Below, piece after piece: positions 43,448-57,045 of a stretch of DNA of 64,000 nt. The notes under the pieces are model-generated. The model was not told where the DNA came from and made no database searches. It saw only the letters and a list, made by a program, of their open reading frames with translations. The translations under genes were made by a program, and so were the position numbers. This stretch comes from Streptomyces sp. NRRL S-646. Lineage in GTDB: Bacteria; Actinomycetota; Actinomycetes; Streptomycetales; Streptomycetaceae. The stretch is from contig NZ_JODC01000022.1 in NCBI RefSeq assembly GCF_000720765.1, forward strand, positions 60,703 through 124,702, given 5' to 3'. Each line of letters opens with the position of its first letter. Within the stretch, counting starts at the first letter, position 1.

Positions 43448-45601
43448 TCACCCGATGTCAGGCGGATCGATCCGCACCCGGACCAAGGTCTCTCCGGCCC
43501 CCCGTGCCATCCGCGCAGCCTGCGCAGCCTTCAATGCCGAGGCCAGTGCGGCTCCGCGCCCCGGTGGTACCCGAACGAGTGCCCGCTCCCAGTGCTCCCC
43601 GGGCGGGGGCGCCCCCGCCCGCCGCGGCCGCCCTGCTGACGTGACCGGCAGCGGCACGGGTCCCAGCACCTCGGCCTCCTGGGGCAGTTCGGCCGCGCGC
43701 AGGAATTCGGCGACCGCCTCGCCGTCCCCGGACACTGCCGCCATCCGTGACACCGGCGGAAAGCCCAGCTCGGCCCGCTCGGCGAGCTCCCGCACCGCGT
43801 GCCCGACGGGATCCCACCGCACGAGTGCCTGCACGGGCCGCAGCGTCGGCTCGGCGACGACCACCACGGTGCCGCCGGCACCCTGCGGCCGGACGAGCGC
43901 GGCGGCAGCGATCCAGCGCCGTAGTGCGTCCTCGCCGGCGCGCAGGTCGGGCCGGCCGAGCATTGCCCAGCCGTCCAGCAGCAGGGCCGCCGCGTAGCCG
44001 CCCTCGGCGACGGGCTCGGCCCCCGGTGTGCTCACGATCAGCGCGGGCGCGTCCGGCACGGTGTCCAGCACATGCTCACGCCCGGAGGTCCGCACCGGAA
44101 CGGCGGGAAACGCCCGCCCCAGTTCCTCGGCGGTGCGCCGCGCCCCCACGACCTGCGCCCGCAGCCGGAACCCGCCGCACTCCGGGCAGTGCCAGCCGCT
44201 CTCCTCCCGCCCGCACCACCCGCACCGCAGTGCGGCCCCGGCCTCCTGCCCCTCCAACGGCCCCGCGCAGTGCCGGCACCTCGCGGGTGCCCGGCAGTTG
44301 GCGCACGCCATCCGAGGGACGTAACCCCGCCGGGGCACCTGCACGAGCACCGGCCCCTGCCGCAGCCCCTCCCTCGCGGCCTGCCAGGCAAGGGTCGGCA
44401 GCCGGGCGGCCCGCGCCGCCTCGTCCCGCGCGAGGTCCCCGTCCCCCACTGTCCGCACCAGCGGCGCAGCCCCTCGCACCTGCTCCCGCCCGGCGACGAG
44501 CGGCCGGGCCCAACCACTCTCGACCAGCTGCGCCGCCTCGACCGTGCAGCTCCAACTGCCCAGCAGGAAGCCGCACTTGTCCAGGGCGGCCCGCAGCAGC
44601 AGCACTTCCCTCGCATGCGGCTGGGGTGCGTGCTGCTCGCTGTGGCTGTCGTCCCCGTCGTCCCAGATGGCGACAAGGCCGAGATCCTGAACCGGGGCGA
44701 ACATGGCGGCCCGGGTCCCGATGACGGCCCGGACGGCCCCCCGCCGCACTGCGAGCCACTCCCGGTACCGCTTCTCGGGACCGGCGTCGGCGGTGAGCAC
44801 CGCATGCCGCCCCTCCCCCAGCAGGGCGGTCAGCGCGGCGTCGACCCGGGCGACCGCCCGCCCGTCTGGCAGCACCACGAGCGCACCGCGCCCGGAGACC
44901 AGCGTCGCCGCCACGGCACGCGCCAGCTCGTCGCTCCACTCGGACCCGGGCAGCGCATTCCACACCGCACGCGGCGCACCGCCCGACGCCAGCGACTCCA
45001 GAAACCCGGCCCCCCGCTCGTACCGGACCCAGGACGCCGCCTGAGGCATCGCAGGCGGCGGCAACGGCTCGGGCGACGGCCGCTGCTCGGCCCGCGCACT
45101 GCGCGGCGGCACGGCGAGCTGGAGGACATCGGCCAGACTTCCCGCATACCGATCGGCTACAGCCCGGGACAGCCCCAGCAACTCCTCACTCAACACCCGT
45201 TCGGGAGACACCACCTGGGCCAGCGCGGCAAGCGGCCCGGAATACTCCGACTCGGCAAGCCTCTCGACAAGGAACCCGTCGATCAGCCCGCCGCCCTCGC
45301 GCCGCCCTTCCCGCACTCGATGCCGCCCGGCCCCGAACCGCACCCGGACCCGCACCCCGGGCTGAGCATCTGCATCGAGCTCCTCCGGCACCGCATAGTC
45401 GAAGTACCGGTCAAGATGCAGCACCCCCTTGTCGACCAGCACCCGCGCGACAGGCAGCTCCTTGGCCAGCGCGGCCCCCCGCCAGGTGCGCGGCTTGGCC
45501 CTGGGCACCTCGGCCTTGCGCACGCTCTCCCGGATGAGCGCAAGCTGCTCGGGCGGCGCACCCTCGGCCCCACCGTCCACCGACCCGTTCTCGCTGCTCA
45601 C
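43448..45601 (-). CDS. priA: PriA-like primosome protein without helicase motifs
   Basis: A 717-residue protein aligned to replication-restart PriA. The N-terminal 3'-DNA-binding domain has VARVLVDKGVLHLDRYFDYA. The helicase region keeps only the skeleton: the Walker A lysine loop is missing (ESLASGGAPRAVWNALPG) and the DEEH box is VAIWDDGDDSHSEQHAPQP. The eight zinc cysteines remain (CANC, CRHC, CGWC, CPEC). Loss of the helicase motifs is typical of actinobacterial PriA. The start is a GTG at 45599-45601. It is well separated from metK by a terminator. Confidence 0.9.
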   Translation of the reverse strand: MSSENGSVDGGAEGAPPEQLALIRESVRKAEVPRAKPRTWRGAALAKELPVARVLVDKGVLHLDRYFDYAVPEELDADAQPGVRVRVRFGAGRHRVREGRREGGGLIDGFLVERLAESEYSGPLAALAQVVSPERVLSEELLGLSRAVADRYAGSLADVLQLAVPPRSARAEQRPSPEPLPPPAMPQAASWVRYERGAGFLESLASGGAPRAVWNALPGSEWSDELARAVAATLVSGRGALVVLPDGRAVARVDAALTALLGEGRHAVLTADAGPEKRYREWLAVRRGAVRAVIGTRAAMFAPVQDLGLVAIWDDGDDSHSEQHAPQPHAREVLLLRAALDKCGFLLGSWSCTVEAAQLVESGWARPLVAGREQVRGAAPLVRTVGDGDLARDEAARAARLPTLAWQAAREGLRQGPVLVQVPRRGYVPRMACANCRAPARCRHCAGPLEGQEAGAALRCGWCGREESGWHCPECGGFRLRAQVVGARRTAEELGRAFPAVPVRTSGREHVLDTVPDAPALIVSTPGAEPVAEGGYAAALLLDGWAMLGRPDLRAGEDALRRWIAAAALVRPQGAGGTVVVVAEPTLRPVQALVRWDPVGHAVRELAERAELGFPPVSRMAAVSGDGEAVAEFLRAAELPQEAEVLGPVPLPVTSAGRPRRAGAPPPGEHWERALVRVPPGRGAALASALKAAQAARMARGAGETLVRVRIDPPDIG

Positions 45602-45720
45602 GCTTGCATTCTTACCAAACGCCACTGACAACGTCGGTGCCCGAGACCAGTCCGGCCGGGGATCACGGATGCCGCACGGGGTCCACCTGGCCGGCGCACG
45701 CGTCCATTGCACCCGGAACG

Positions 45721-45758
45721 CACCAAGGCCCGGCTCCCCGAGGGAGCCGGGCCTGGTG
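45721..45758. terminator. terminator after metK
   Basis: CACCA-GGCCCGGCTCCC (45721-45738, with one bulged A) pairs with GGGAGCCGGGCCTGGTG (45742-45758), a 17-bp stem with a three-base loop. It lies 15 bp past the leftward metK stop. Confidence 0.85.
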
Positions 45759-45772
45759 AAGAACCGCGGAGC

Positions 45773-46832
<1,060 letters not shown>

Positions 46833-47072
46833 AACGCTCCCTGGGGTTGCAGCGGCTGCTGGCTGATCATTGGCGGACGGGCCCGGGGGCTGCGCCCGGC
46901 ATCGTCCGAGAACAGTTTATCGGTCGTGCTCGGCCACCCGCCTCCCTGTCTCGCCTCTCGGGAGTGCTGTGACCTGCGGCACGCGCATTCTGCCCAATAC
47001 CGAGGGGCGTTGGCCAGGGGGCGCCACACCCGGTGGCAGAGGTTTGAGGGGACCGAGAAGCGAATGAAGCAC

Positions 47073-48275
47073 TCAGCCGAGGCGCTCCGCCACCAGGTCC
47101 CAGACAGTTTCGGCCAGATGTTCCTTCGGGCCGCGGTGTGCCGGGGTCTCGCTGCCGTCGGCGCCCAGTATCACTGCCTCGTTCTCCTCGGAGCCGAAGG
47201 TCTTGCGCTCCCCCACCTCGTTCACCACGAGGAGGTCGCAGCCCTTGCGCTCCAGCTTGGTGCGGCCGTTGGCCAGGACGTCGTCGGTCTCGGCGGCGAA
47301 GCCGACGATCACCTGTCCGGGGCGCGCGCGCTCCGTCGAGATCTCCGCGAGGATGTCCGGATTCCGCACCAGCACGATGGGGTCCGGGTCCTGGCCGTCC
47401 TTCTTCTTGATCTTCCCGGCCGCGTAGGTCTCCGGCCGGAAGTCCGCGACCGCTGCGGCCATGACGACGGCGTCGGCGTCCGGAGTCGCCTTCAGCACCG
47501 CCTCGCGCAGCTGCACGGCCGTGCCCACCTGGACGACGTCCACGCCCGCCGGGTCCGGCAGGCCGGTGTTCGCGGCGATCAGCGTGACGCGGGCGCCGCG
47601 CGCGGCGGCGGTGCGGGCGAGGGCGTAGCCCTGTTTGCCGGAGGAGCGGTTGCCGAGGAAGCGCACCGGGTCGAGGGGTTCGCGGGTGCCGCCGGCGCTG
47701 ACGACGACGTGCCGGCCCTTGAGGTCGGGCTCGGTGACGCCTCTGGACAGCACGCGGCGGCAGATCGCGTAGATCTCCGTCGGGTCGGGCAGGCGGCCCT
47801 TTCCGGTGTCGACGCCGGTCAGACGGCCGACGGCCGGTTCGATGACGACGGCGCCGCGACGGCGCAGCGTCGCCACGTTCTCCTGGGTGGCCGGGTGCTC
47901 CCACATCTCGGTGTGCATCGCGGATGCGAAGACGACCGGGCAGCGGGCGGTCAGGAGCGTGTTCGTGAGCAGGTCGTCGGCCAGGCCGTGGGCGGCCTTC
48001 GCGAGGATGTCCGCGGTCGCCGGGGCGACGACGACCAGGTCGGCGTGCTGCCCGATGCGGACGTGCGGGACCTCGTGGACGTCGTCCCAGACCTCGGTGG
48101 AGACGGGGTTGCCGGAGAGGGCGGACCAGGTGGCGGCGCCGACGAAGTGCAGTGCGGAGGCCGTGGGGACCACGCGTACGTCATGGCCGGACTCGCTCAG
48201 CCTCCGCAGCAGCTCGCAGGCCTTGTAGGCGGCGATGCCACCGCTGACCCCCAGCACGACCTTGGGCTTGTCCAC
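47073..48275 (-). CDS. coaBC: bifunctional phosphopantothenoylcysteine decarboxylase / synthetase
   Basis: Two successive steps of coenzyme A synthesis in one 400-residue protein. CoaC half: VVLGVSGGIAAYKACELLRR and APATADILAKAAHGLADDLL with the flavin and catalytic region MHTEMWEHPATQENV. CoaB half: VVSAGGTREPLDPVRFLGNR, MAAAVADFRPETYAAGKIKK and the nucleotide loop IVGFAAETDD. The GTG at 48273-48275 has GGGGAGAG upstream. The 240-bp gap to metK holds a plausible -10 (TAAACT, minus strand near 46915) and no SAM-riboswitch-like structure. Confidence 0.95.
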   Translation of the reverse strand: MDKPKVVLGVSGGIAAYKACELLRRLSESGHDVRVVPTASALHFVGAATWSALSGNPVSTEVWDDVHEVPHVRIGQHADLVVVAPATADILAKAAHGLADDLLTNTLLTARCPVVFASAMHTEMWEHPATQENVATLRRRGAVVIEPAVGRLTGVDTGKGRLPDPTEIYAICRRVLSRGVTEPDLKGRHVVVSAGGTREPLDPVRFLGNRSSGKQGYALARTAAARGARVTLIAANTGLPDPAGVDVVQVGTAVQLREAVLKATPDADAVVMAAAVADFRPETYAAGKIKKKDGQDPDPIVLVRNPDILAEISTERARPGQVIVGFAAETDDVLANGRTKLERKGCDLLVVNEVGERKTFGSEENEAVILGADGSETPAHRGPKEHLAETVWDLVAERLG

Positions 48276-48327
48276 CGTCTCTCCCCGGCTCGGCAACGTA
48301 CGAGTCCATCAACGACTCCATCACACA

Positions 48328-48362
48328 CCACAGGCCCGACAGTCGCGCTGTCGGGCCTGTGG
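48328..48362. terminator. terminator between rpoZ and coaBC
   Basis: CCACAGGCCCGACAG (48328-48342) and CTGTCGGGCCTGTGG (48348-48362) form a perfect 15-bp stem with the loop TCGCG. It separates rpoZ from coaBC. Confidence 0.88.
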
Positions 48363-48387
48363 AAAAACCAACCGCAATACGAAAGTA

Positions 48388-48660
48388 CTACTGCGCCGGG
48401 CCCTCGATGGCCTCGGACGTCAGCAGACCGGCGTTGATCTCGCGCAGGGCGATCGAGAGCGGCTTCTCGTGGACATGGGTGTCGACGAGCGGACCGACGT
48501 ACTCGAGGAGGCCCTCGCCGAGCTGCGAATAGTACGCGTTGATCTGGCGGGCACGCTTGGCCGCGTAGATCACGAGGCTGTACTTCGAGTCGGTGGCCTC
48601 GAGGAGCTCGTCGATCGGCGGGTTGATGATGCCCTCGGGCGCGGAGATGGAAGAGGACAC
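48388..48660 (-). CDS. rpoZ: RNA polymerase omega subunit
   Basis: The 90-residue omega subunit, which folds onto beta-prime and aids RNA polymerase assembly. [20 protein letters not shown] and [20 protein letters not shown] match the family, with the conserved ARQIN contact to beta-prime. It follows gmk by 53 bp. A good start is the ATG at 48658-48660. Confidence 0.95.
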   Translation of the reverse strand: MSSSISAPEGIINPPIDELLEATDSKYSLVIYAAKRARQINAYYSQLGEGLLEYVGPLVDTHVHEKPLSIALREINAGLLTSEAIEGPAQ

Positions 48661-48694
48661 GCTCTACCTTCCGATGGATGGGAAAAGATCGGTC

Positions 48695-48717
48695 GTGATC
48701 ACATCACTCGTGATCAC
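48695..48717. promoter_or_regulatory. paired 8-bp palindromes at the gmk end / rpoZ leader
   Basis: GTGATCAC occurs at 48695-48702 and again at 48710-48717; each copy is its own reverse complement. The second covers the gmk stop codon. Centres are 15 bp apart. Possible uses are a regulator site for rpoZ or a cruciform; no known factor is named by this motif. Confidence 0.4.
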
Positions 48718-49307
48718 AGGACATCCATCAAGGCTAGCAGCTCGCGAGCCACGTCCTCGACGGAGGTGTTGACCAAGGTCATGTCGAACTCCGGCTCGGC
48801 CGCCAGCTCGATCCTGGCTGCGTCGAGACGACGCTCGATCACCTCGGGGGGCTCGGTTCCCCTGCCGGTGAGCCTGCGTACGAGCTCGTCCCAGGAGGGT
48901 GGAGCCAGGAACACCAGCCGGCCGTCCGGCATGGTCTCGCGGACCTGCCGGGCACCCTGGAGGTCGATCTCCAGGAGGACCGGCACGCCGTCCTCCAGGT
49001 GCTCCAGCACGGCCGCACGCGGCGTGCCGTAGCGGTTGCCGGCGAACTCGGCCCACTCCAGCAGCTCGCCGTTGGCGATCAGCTTGTCCATCTCCTCGTC
49101 GGTGACGAAGAAGTAGTGGACTCCGTGCTTCTCGCCGGGGCGGGGCTTGCGGGTCGTCGCCGACACCGAGAGCCAGACCTCGGGGTGTTCCTTGCGCATA
49201 TGAGCGACGACCGTGCTCTTGCCGACCCCGGAGGGGCCGGAGAGCACGGTCAGCCGCGGACGTACGTCCGGGGGCTCGGGGGTCGTCCCCCGGAATGTTG
49301 CAGCCAT
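48714..49307 (-). CDS. gmk: guanylate kinase
   Basis: Phosphorylates GMP to GDP. The 197 residues show Walker [21 protein letters not shown], the GMP-binding [20 protein letters not shown] and [16 protein letters not shown], and a LID region [20 protein letters not shown]. It lies between sIHF (59 bp upstream) and rpoZ, an arrangement common in actinobacteria. Confidence 0.96.
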   Translation of the reverse strand: MAATFRGTTPEPPDVRPRLTVLSGPSGVGKSTVVAHMRKEHPEVWLSVSATTRKPRPGEKHGVHYFFVTDEEMDKLIANGELLEWAEFAGNRYGTPRAAVLEHLEDGVPVLLEIDLQGARQVRETMPDGRLVFLAPPSWDELVRRLTGRGTEPPEVIERRLDAARIELAAEPEFDMTLVNTSVEDVARELLALMDVL

Positions 49308-49366
49308 GCAGCGATTATTCCAGCAATCCCGGAGTGCCCGGGACTCCCGGTCCGGAGTACCCGGAC

Positions 49367-49690
49367 TCAGGAGCCGGTGCTGCCGAACTCACGCTCCAGG
49401 GAAGCGATCTGGTTGGAACCGAGGCCGCGCACCCGGCGGCTCTCGGAGATGCCCAGACGCTCCATGATCTGCTTGGCGCGGACCTTGCCCACGCCCGGAA
49501 GGGACTCGAGCAGGGCGGAGACCTTCATCTTGCCGATGACGTCGTTTTCCTGGCCCTGCTTGATGACCTCGTGCAGGGAGGCGCCGGAGTGCTTGAGTCG
49601 ATTCTTGACCTCGGCCCGCTCCCGGCGAGCCGCGGCGGCCTTTTCGAGCGCGGCTGCGCGCTGTTCAGGGGTAAGGGGCGGAAGAGCCAC
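49367..49690 (-). CDS. integration host factor, actinobacterial type (sIHF)
   Basis: A 107-residue nucleoid protein. The N-terminal basic helix ([20 protein letters not shown]) is followed by the helix-hairpin-helix-like DNA-binding core ([20 protein letters not shown], then [20 protein letters not shown]). It matches S. coelicolor sIHF essentially end to end in memory. It bends and condenses DNA and affects development and antibiotic production. The GTG at 49688-49690 has an AGGTGA upstream and gives exactly the S. coelicolor N-terminus, MALPPLTP. Confidence 0.95.
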   Translation of the reverse strand: MALPPLTPEQRAAALEKAAAARRERAEVKNRLKHSGASLHEVIKQGQENDVIGKMKVSALLESLPGVGKVRAKQIMERLGISESRRVRGLGSNQIASLEREFGSTGS

Positions 49691-49799
49691 GCCTACGTCA
49701 CCTCGGATGTCGAACTGTCGGATACGGACCGGTGAGGAACCTAGTCGCCCCACACCTGGGGAGCCACGAGCAACACGCTCGCCCGGTGACTCTCGTCGG

Positions 49800-49828
49800 A
49801 GACTAGCGGGCGAGCGCGCCAGAGTCAG
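49800..49828 (-). promoter_or_regulatory. promoter for the sIHF gene
   Basis: On the minus strand, -35 CTGACT (49823-49828) and -10 TAGTCT (49800-49805) are 17 bp apart. This gives a leader of about 100 nt before the GTG. The gap 49691-50000 otherwise contains only the pyrF terminator; I saw no small RNA. Confidence 0.6.
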
Positions 49829-49844
49829 CGAGAACAGCGGAAAA

Positions 49845-49868
49845 GTCCTGGTCAGCCTCTGCCAGGAC
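49845..49868 (-). terminator. terminator after pyrF
   Basis: GTCCTGG and CCAGGAC (49845-49851 and 49862-49868) form a 7-bp stem with a 10-nt loop; on the minus strand it is followed by TTTT. It ends the pyrF transcript upstream of the sIHF promoter. Confidence 0.68.
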
Positions 49869-50000
49869 GGACATTTAGGACATAATGCCCCGGATTTGAG
49901 GATGTATTCAGACTCAAGCGGGCCTCGAAGCACCCGACGACCACTCATCGGAGGACTCGAGCGAGCGCCTCGAACACCTGCGACGACCGTCGCGAAGACC

Positions 50001-50846
50001 TCATACGGCTCCCACTGCGGCCCTGATCTCCTCCGCGAAGCGCTCCGCGGCCGCGCGCAGCGCCCCGGCGTCGGGACCGTGCCGCAGCACCGCCCGGCTG
50101 ACGTTCGGCACGACGTTGCACGCGGCGGCTCCGAAGACGCCGGGAAGGTCGGCCGCGGTCGCGCCCTGGGCGCCGATGCCGGGCGCCAGGAGCGGCCCGT
50201 TGATGTCCAGGTCGTACGACGACAGGTCGCCGAGAGTGGCGCCGACGACGGCCCCGAAGGAACCCAGGGGCTCCTCCCCCGCGTTCTCGGCGGCGAGGTG
50301 CGCCAGCATCGTCGCCCCGATGTTCCGTCCGTCCGCGCGCACCGCGTGCTGCACCTCGCCGCCCTCCGGGTTGGAGGTCAGGGCGAGCACGAACAGGCCG
50401 GTCCCGCTCTCCCGGGCGAGCGCGACGGCCGGGGAGAGCGATCCGTAGCCGAGGTAGGGCGAGACGGTGAGCGCGTCCGAGAAGAGCGGGGAGTCCTTGT
50501 GCAGGAAGGTCTCGGCGTACGCGGCCATGGTCGAACCGATGTCGCCGCGCTTGGCGTCCATCACGACCAGCGCACCGGCCGCCCGCGCCTGAGCCACCGA
50601 CTTCTCCAGGACGGCGATGCCGCGCGAGCCGAAGCGCTCGAAGAACGCGCTCTGCGGCTTCAGGACGGCGACCCGGTCGGCCATCGCCTCGACGACCGTG
50701 CGGCTGAACCGCTCCAGACCGGCGACGTCGTCGTTCAGGCCCCACTCGGCCAGCAGGGACGCGTGCGGGTCGATGCCGACGCAGAGCGCCCCGCGCTCGT
50801 CCATGGCGCGGCGAAGGCGTGCGCCGAAGGGTTCGAGAGAGCTCAT
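50001..50846 (-). CDS. pyrF: orotidine 5'-phosphate decarboxylase
   Basis: Last step to UMP. The 281 residues are of the longer (type 2) actinobacterial form. VGIDPHASLLAEWGLNDDVA, VVMDAKRGDIGSTMAAYAET (the catalytic D-K-x-x-D) and LAPGIGAQGATAADLPGVFG are visible. It overlaps pyrD by four bases (ATGA) and ends the pyr transcript. Confidence 0.95.
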   Translation of the reverse strand: MSSLEPFGARLRRAMDERGALCVGIDPHASLLAEWGLNDDVAGLERFSRTVVEAMADRVAVLKPQSAFFERFGSRGIAVLEKSVAQARAAGALVVMDAKRGDIGSTMAAYAETFLHKDSPLFSDALTVSPYLGYGSLSPAVALARESGTGLFVLALTSNPEGGEVQHAVRADGRNIGATMLAHLAAENAGEEPLGSFGAVVGATLGDLSSYDLDINGPLLAPGIGAQGATAADLPGVFGAAACNVVPNVSRAVLRHGPDAGALRAAAERFAEEIRAAVGAV

Positions 50847-51949
50847 GCCGTCTTCCTCACGTCGGCGCCGACCGCGTCGGCGAGGGTGGCGTACGGGCTG
50901 GTGCCGAGGCGGGCGGCGAGGCCCTTGTGGATGGCGCGGCCCCAGAAGGGGCCCTCGTAGATGAAGGCGCTGTAGCCCTGGACCAGGGTGGCGCCGGCCA
51001 GGATGCGCTGCCAGGCGTCCTCGGCGTTCTCGATGCCGCCGACGCCCACGAGGGTGATGCGGTCGCCCACGCGCGCGTAGAGGCGGCGCAGCACCTCCAG
51101 GGAGCGGGATTTCAGGGGTGCGCCGGACAGTCCGCCGGTCTCCTTCACGAGCGAGGGTTCGGATTTCAGACCGAGGCCCTCGCGCGCGATGGTGGTGTTC
51201 GTGGCGATGATCCCGTCCAGGCCGAGCTCGACGGCGAGGTCGGCCACAGCGTCGACGTCCTCGTCGGCGAGGTCCGGCGCGATCTTCACGAGCAGCGGGA
51301 CGCGGCGGGAGGTCACGGTGCGGTCGGCGGCCTCGCGGACGGCGCTCAGCAGCGGCCGCAGCGCCTCCGTGGCCTGCAGGTTGCGCAGGCCGGGAGTGTT
51401 CGGGGACGACACGTTCACGACCAGGTAGTCGGCGTACGGCGCCAGCCGCTCGGTCGACTTCACGTAGTCGCCGACGGCCTCCGCCTCCGGGACGACCTTC
51501 GTCTTGCCGATGTTCACGCCCACGACGGTCCTGAAAACCGGCTCACGGGACGCCAGACGGGCCGCGACGGCCAGCGAGCCCTCGTTGTTGAAGCCCATGC
51601 GGTTGATCAGCGCACGGTCCTTCACGAGCCGGAACAGGCGCTTCTTGGGGTTGCCGGGCTGCGGCTCCCCGGTCACGGTACCGATCTCGACATGGTCGAA
51701 GCCGAGCATCGACATGCCGTCGACCGCGACCGCGTTCTTGTCGAAGCCGGCAGCGAGCCCGAAGGGCCCGTGCATGCGCAGCCCGAAGGCCTCCGTGCGC
51801 AGCTCCTCGTAGCGCGGTGCGAGGGCGGCAGCGACGAAGGTGCGCAGCACGGGGACGCGGGCGGCGAGGCGGATCCAGCGGAAGGCGAGGTGGTGTGCCT
51901 GCTCCGGGTCCATCCGTTTGAAAACCAGACGGAAGAAAAGCTTGTACAT
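50843..51949 (-). CDS. pyrD: dihydroorotate dehydrogenase, quinone type
   Basis: A class 2 enzyme that oxidises dihydroorotate to orotate and passes electrons to the quinone pool. The 368 residues start with a short membrane-associating helix ([20 protein letters not shown]), then [20 protein letters not shown], the catalytic Ser region [20 protein letters not shown] and the FMN-binding [20 protein letters not shown]. It follows carB by 74 bp with a strong terminator-like hairpin in between. Confidence 0.96.
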   Translation of the reverse strand: MYKLFFRLVFKRMDPEQAHHLAFRWIRLAARVPVLRTFVAAALAPRYEELRTEAFGLRMHGPFGLAAGFDKNAVAVDGMSMLGFDHVEIGTVTGEPQPGNPKKRLFRLVKDRALINRMGFNNEGSLAVAARLASREPVFRTVVGVNIGKTKVVPEAEAVGDYVKSTERLAPYADYLVVNVSSPNTPGLRNLQATEALRPLLSAVREAADRTVTSRRVPLLVKIAPDLADEDVDAVADLAVELGLDGIIATNTTIAREGLGLKSEPSLVKETGGLSGAPLKSRSLEVLRRLYARVGDRITLVGVGGIENAEDAWQRILAGATLVQGYSAFIYEGPFWGRAIHKGLAARLGTSPYATLADAVGADVRKTA

Positions 51950-51986
51950 GTCGGTGTCCTCTTGAAGTCTCAGGTGACCTCATGAA

Positions 51987-52016
51987 GAGGGGGACACCGT
52001 TTCCGGTGTCCCCCTC
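51987..52016. terminator. hairpin between carB and pyrD
   Basis: GAGGGGGACACCG (51987-51999) and CGGTGTCCCCCTC (52004-52016) pair perfectly over 13 bp with a four-base loop. It may attenuate or terminate carB transcription, or act as an RNA-processing barrier within the operon. Confidence 0.8.
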
Positions 52017-52023
52017 AGGGCTG

Positions 52024-55324
<3,301 letters not shown>

Positions 55325-55332
<8 letters not shown>

Positions 55333-56482
55333 GCTGGCCCTCCATCAGTGCTGTGCTCATCAAAGAGGTGAAGCGGTCGAACAGGTAGGCGGCGTCGTGC
55401 GGGCCGGCTGCCGCTTCGGGGTGGTACTGGACGCTGAAGGCAGGCTGGTCGAGGAGCTGCAGACCCTCCACCACGTTGTCGTTGAGGCAGACGTGGGAGA
55501 CCTCGGCGCGGCCGTAGGGGGTGTCGGAGACCTTGTCGAGCGGGGCGTCGACGGCGAAGCCGTGGTTGTGCGCGGTGACCTCGACCTTGCCGGTCGTGCG
55601 GTCCTGCACCGGCTGGTTGATGCCGCGGTGGCCGTACTTCAGCTTGTAGGTGCCGAACCCGAGGGCGCGGCCCAGGATCTGGTTGCCGAAGCAGATGCCG
55701 AAGAGCGGGGTCCTGCGCTCCAGCACGCCCTGCATGACGGAGACGGGGTGGTCGGCGGTGGCCGGGTCACCGGGACCGTTGGAGAAGAAGACGCCGTCGG
55801 GGTTGACGGCGTACACGTCCTCGACGGTTGCCGTGGCGGGCAGCACGTGCACCTCGATGCCGCGCTCGGCCATGCGGTGCGGGGTCATGCCCTTGATGCC
55901 GAGGTCGATGGCAGCCACGGTGAACTTCTTCTCACCGATCGCCGGGACGACGTAGGCCTCCTTGGTGGCGACCTCGGCGGAGAGGTCGGCGCCCTTCATC
56001 TCGGGGGCCTGGCGGACCTCGGCGAGCATGGTGCCCTCGTCGGGCAGCGCGTTGCCGGAGAAGATGCCGACGCGCATCGCGCCGCGCTCGCGCAGGTGGC
56101 GGGTGAGCGCGCGGGTGTCGATGCCGGAGATGCCGACGACGCCCTGGTGGCGCAGTTCGTCGTCGAGCGAGCGACGGGAGCGCCAGTTGGACGGCACGCG
56201 CGCGGGGTCGCGCACGACGTATCCGGCGACCCAGATCTGCTTGCTCTCCGGGTCCTCGTCGTTGACGCCGGTGTTGCCGACGTGCGGGGCGGTCATCACG
56301 ACGACCTGGCGGTGGTACGAGGGGTCGGTCAGGGTCTCCTGGTAGCCGGTCATGCCGGTCGAGAAGACCGCCTCGCCGAAGGTCACCCCCACGGCCCCGT
56401 AGGCGCGACCGCGGAACATCCGGCCGTCCTCCAGGACGAGTACGGCGGGAACCTTGGCGGCTCCCCTGGTGGAGGTTGTCAT
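55325..56482 (-). CDS. carA: carbamoyl-phosphate synthase small subunit
   Basis: Glutaminase subunit delivering ammonia to CarB. The 385 residues include the N-terminal [24 protein letters not shown] region ([20 protein letters not shown]) and the class I glutamine amidotransferase domain: nucleophile Cys in [19 protein letters not shown] and the His-Glu pair in [18 protein letters not shown]. The ATG at 56480-56482 overlaps the preceding PH-like gene by four bases. Confidence 0.97.
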
Positions 56483-57045
56483 CGTGCGCCTTCCGTCTTG
56501 TTGATCATGTGGTTCAGGGTCTCGGCCCACTCGGTGTGCTCGGCCGCACGGTCGGAGCGGAAGCCGGAGTCGATCAGCCGCTCGCCGTGCGCCCAGGTCA
56601 CCACGAGCAGCCCGCCCTCGGTCAGCACCTTGCCGGCGATGCCCTTGTCGAGCCGGGCCTCGCGCAGCTGCTCCGCCGGGACGAAGAAGTCGGTCGCACC
56701 GGGGCGTACGACATCCAGTCCTGCGTCCGTCAGCGTGAGCTCGACCCGGCTGCGGGTGCCGAGGCCGTGCGCCACGATGCGGTCCAGCCACTGCCCGGCG
56801 GTGGTGGAGCCGTGATAGCGGCCGCTCATCGTCAGTCTCGCCTCGCCCGGCTCGTCCGGCGCGCTGGGCAGCTCCGGCAGGTCACCCTGGAGCGTGCCGC
56901 GCCACTTCCAGCCCTCGCGCATCAGCCAGTAGACGAGCGCGACGAAGAGCGCGAGTCCGACGAGCCAGCCGATGCGTCCGGCCCAGTCGGTGACCACGGC
57001 CGACTTCTTCTCGGCGGCCAGATACGTCAGATGCAGTGGTGTCAC
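56479..57045 (-). CDS. membrane protein with PH-like domain inside the pyr operon
   Basis: A 188-residue protein with one membrane helix (residues about 25-44, [20 protein letters not shown]) and a cytoplasmic PH-like beta domain ([40 protein letters not shown]). Function unknown. It is present between pyrC and carA in many streptomycetes in my memory. Its GTG overlaps the pyrC stop and its stop overlaps the carA ATG, so it is fully embedded in the operon. Confidence 0.85.
   Translation of the reverse strand: MTPLHLTYLAAEKKSAVVTDWAGRIGWLVGLALFVALVYWLMREGWKWRGTLQGDLPELPSAPDEPGEARLTMSGRYHGSTTAGQWLDRIVAHGLGTRSRVELTLTDAGLDVVRPGATDFFVPAEQLREARLDKGIAGKVLTEGGLLVVTWAHGERLIDSGFRSDRAAEHTEWAETLNHMINKTEGAR

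Noticed and set aside
46833..47072. Possible SAM riboswitch upstream of metK
   Set aside because: No conserved SAM-I, SAM-II or SAM-IV core could be recognised; only a -10-like TAAACT and a ribosome-binding site are visible.
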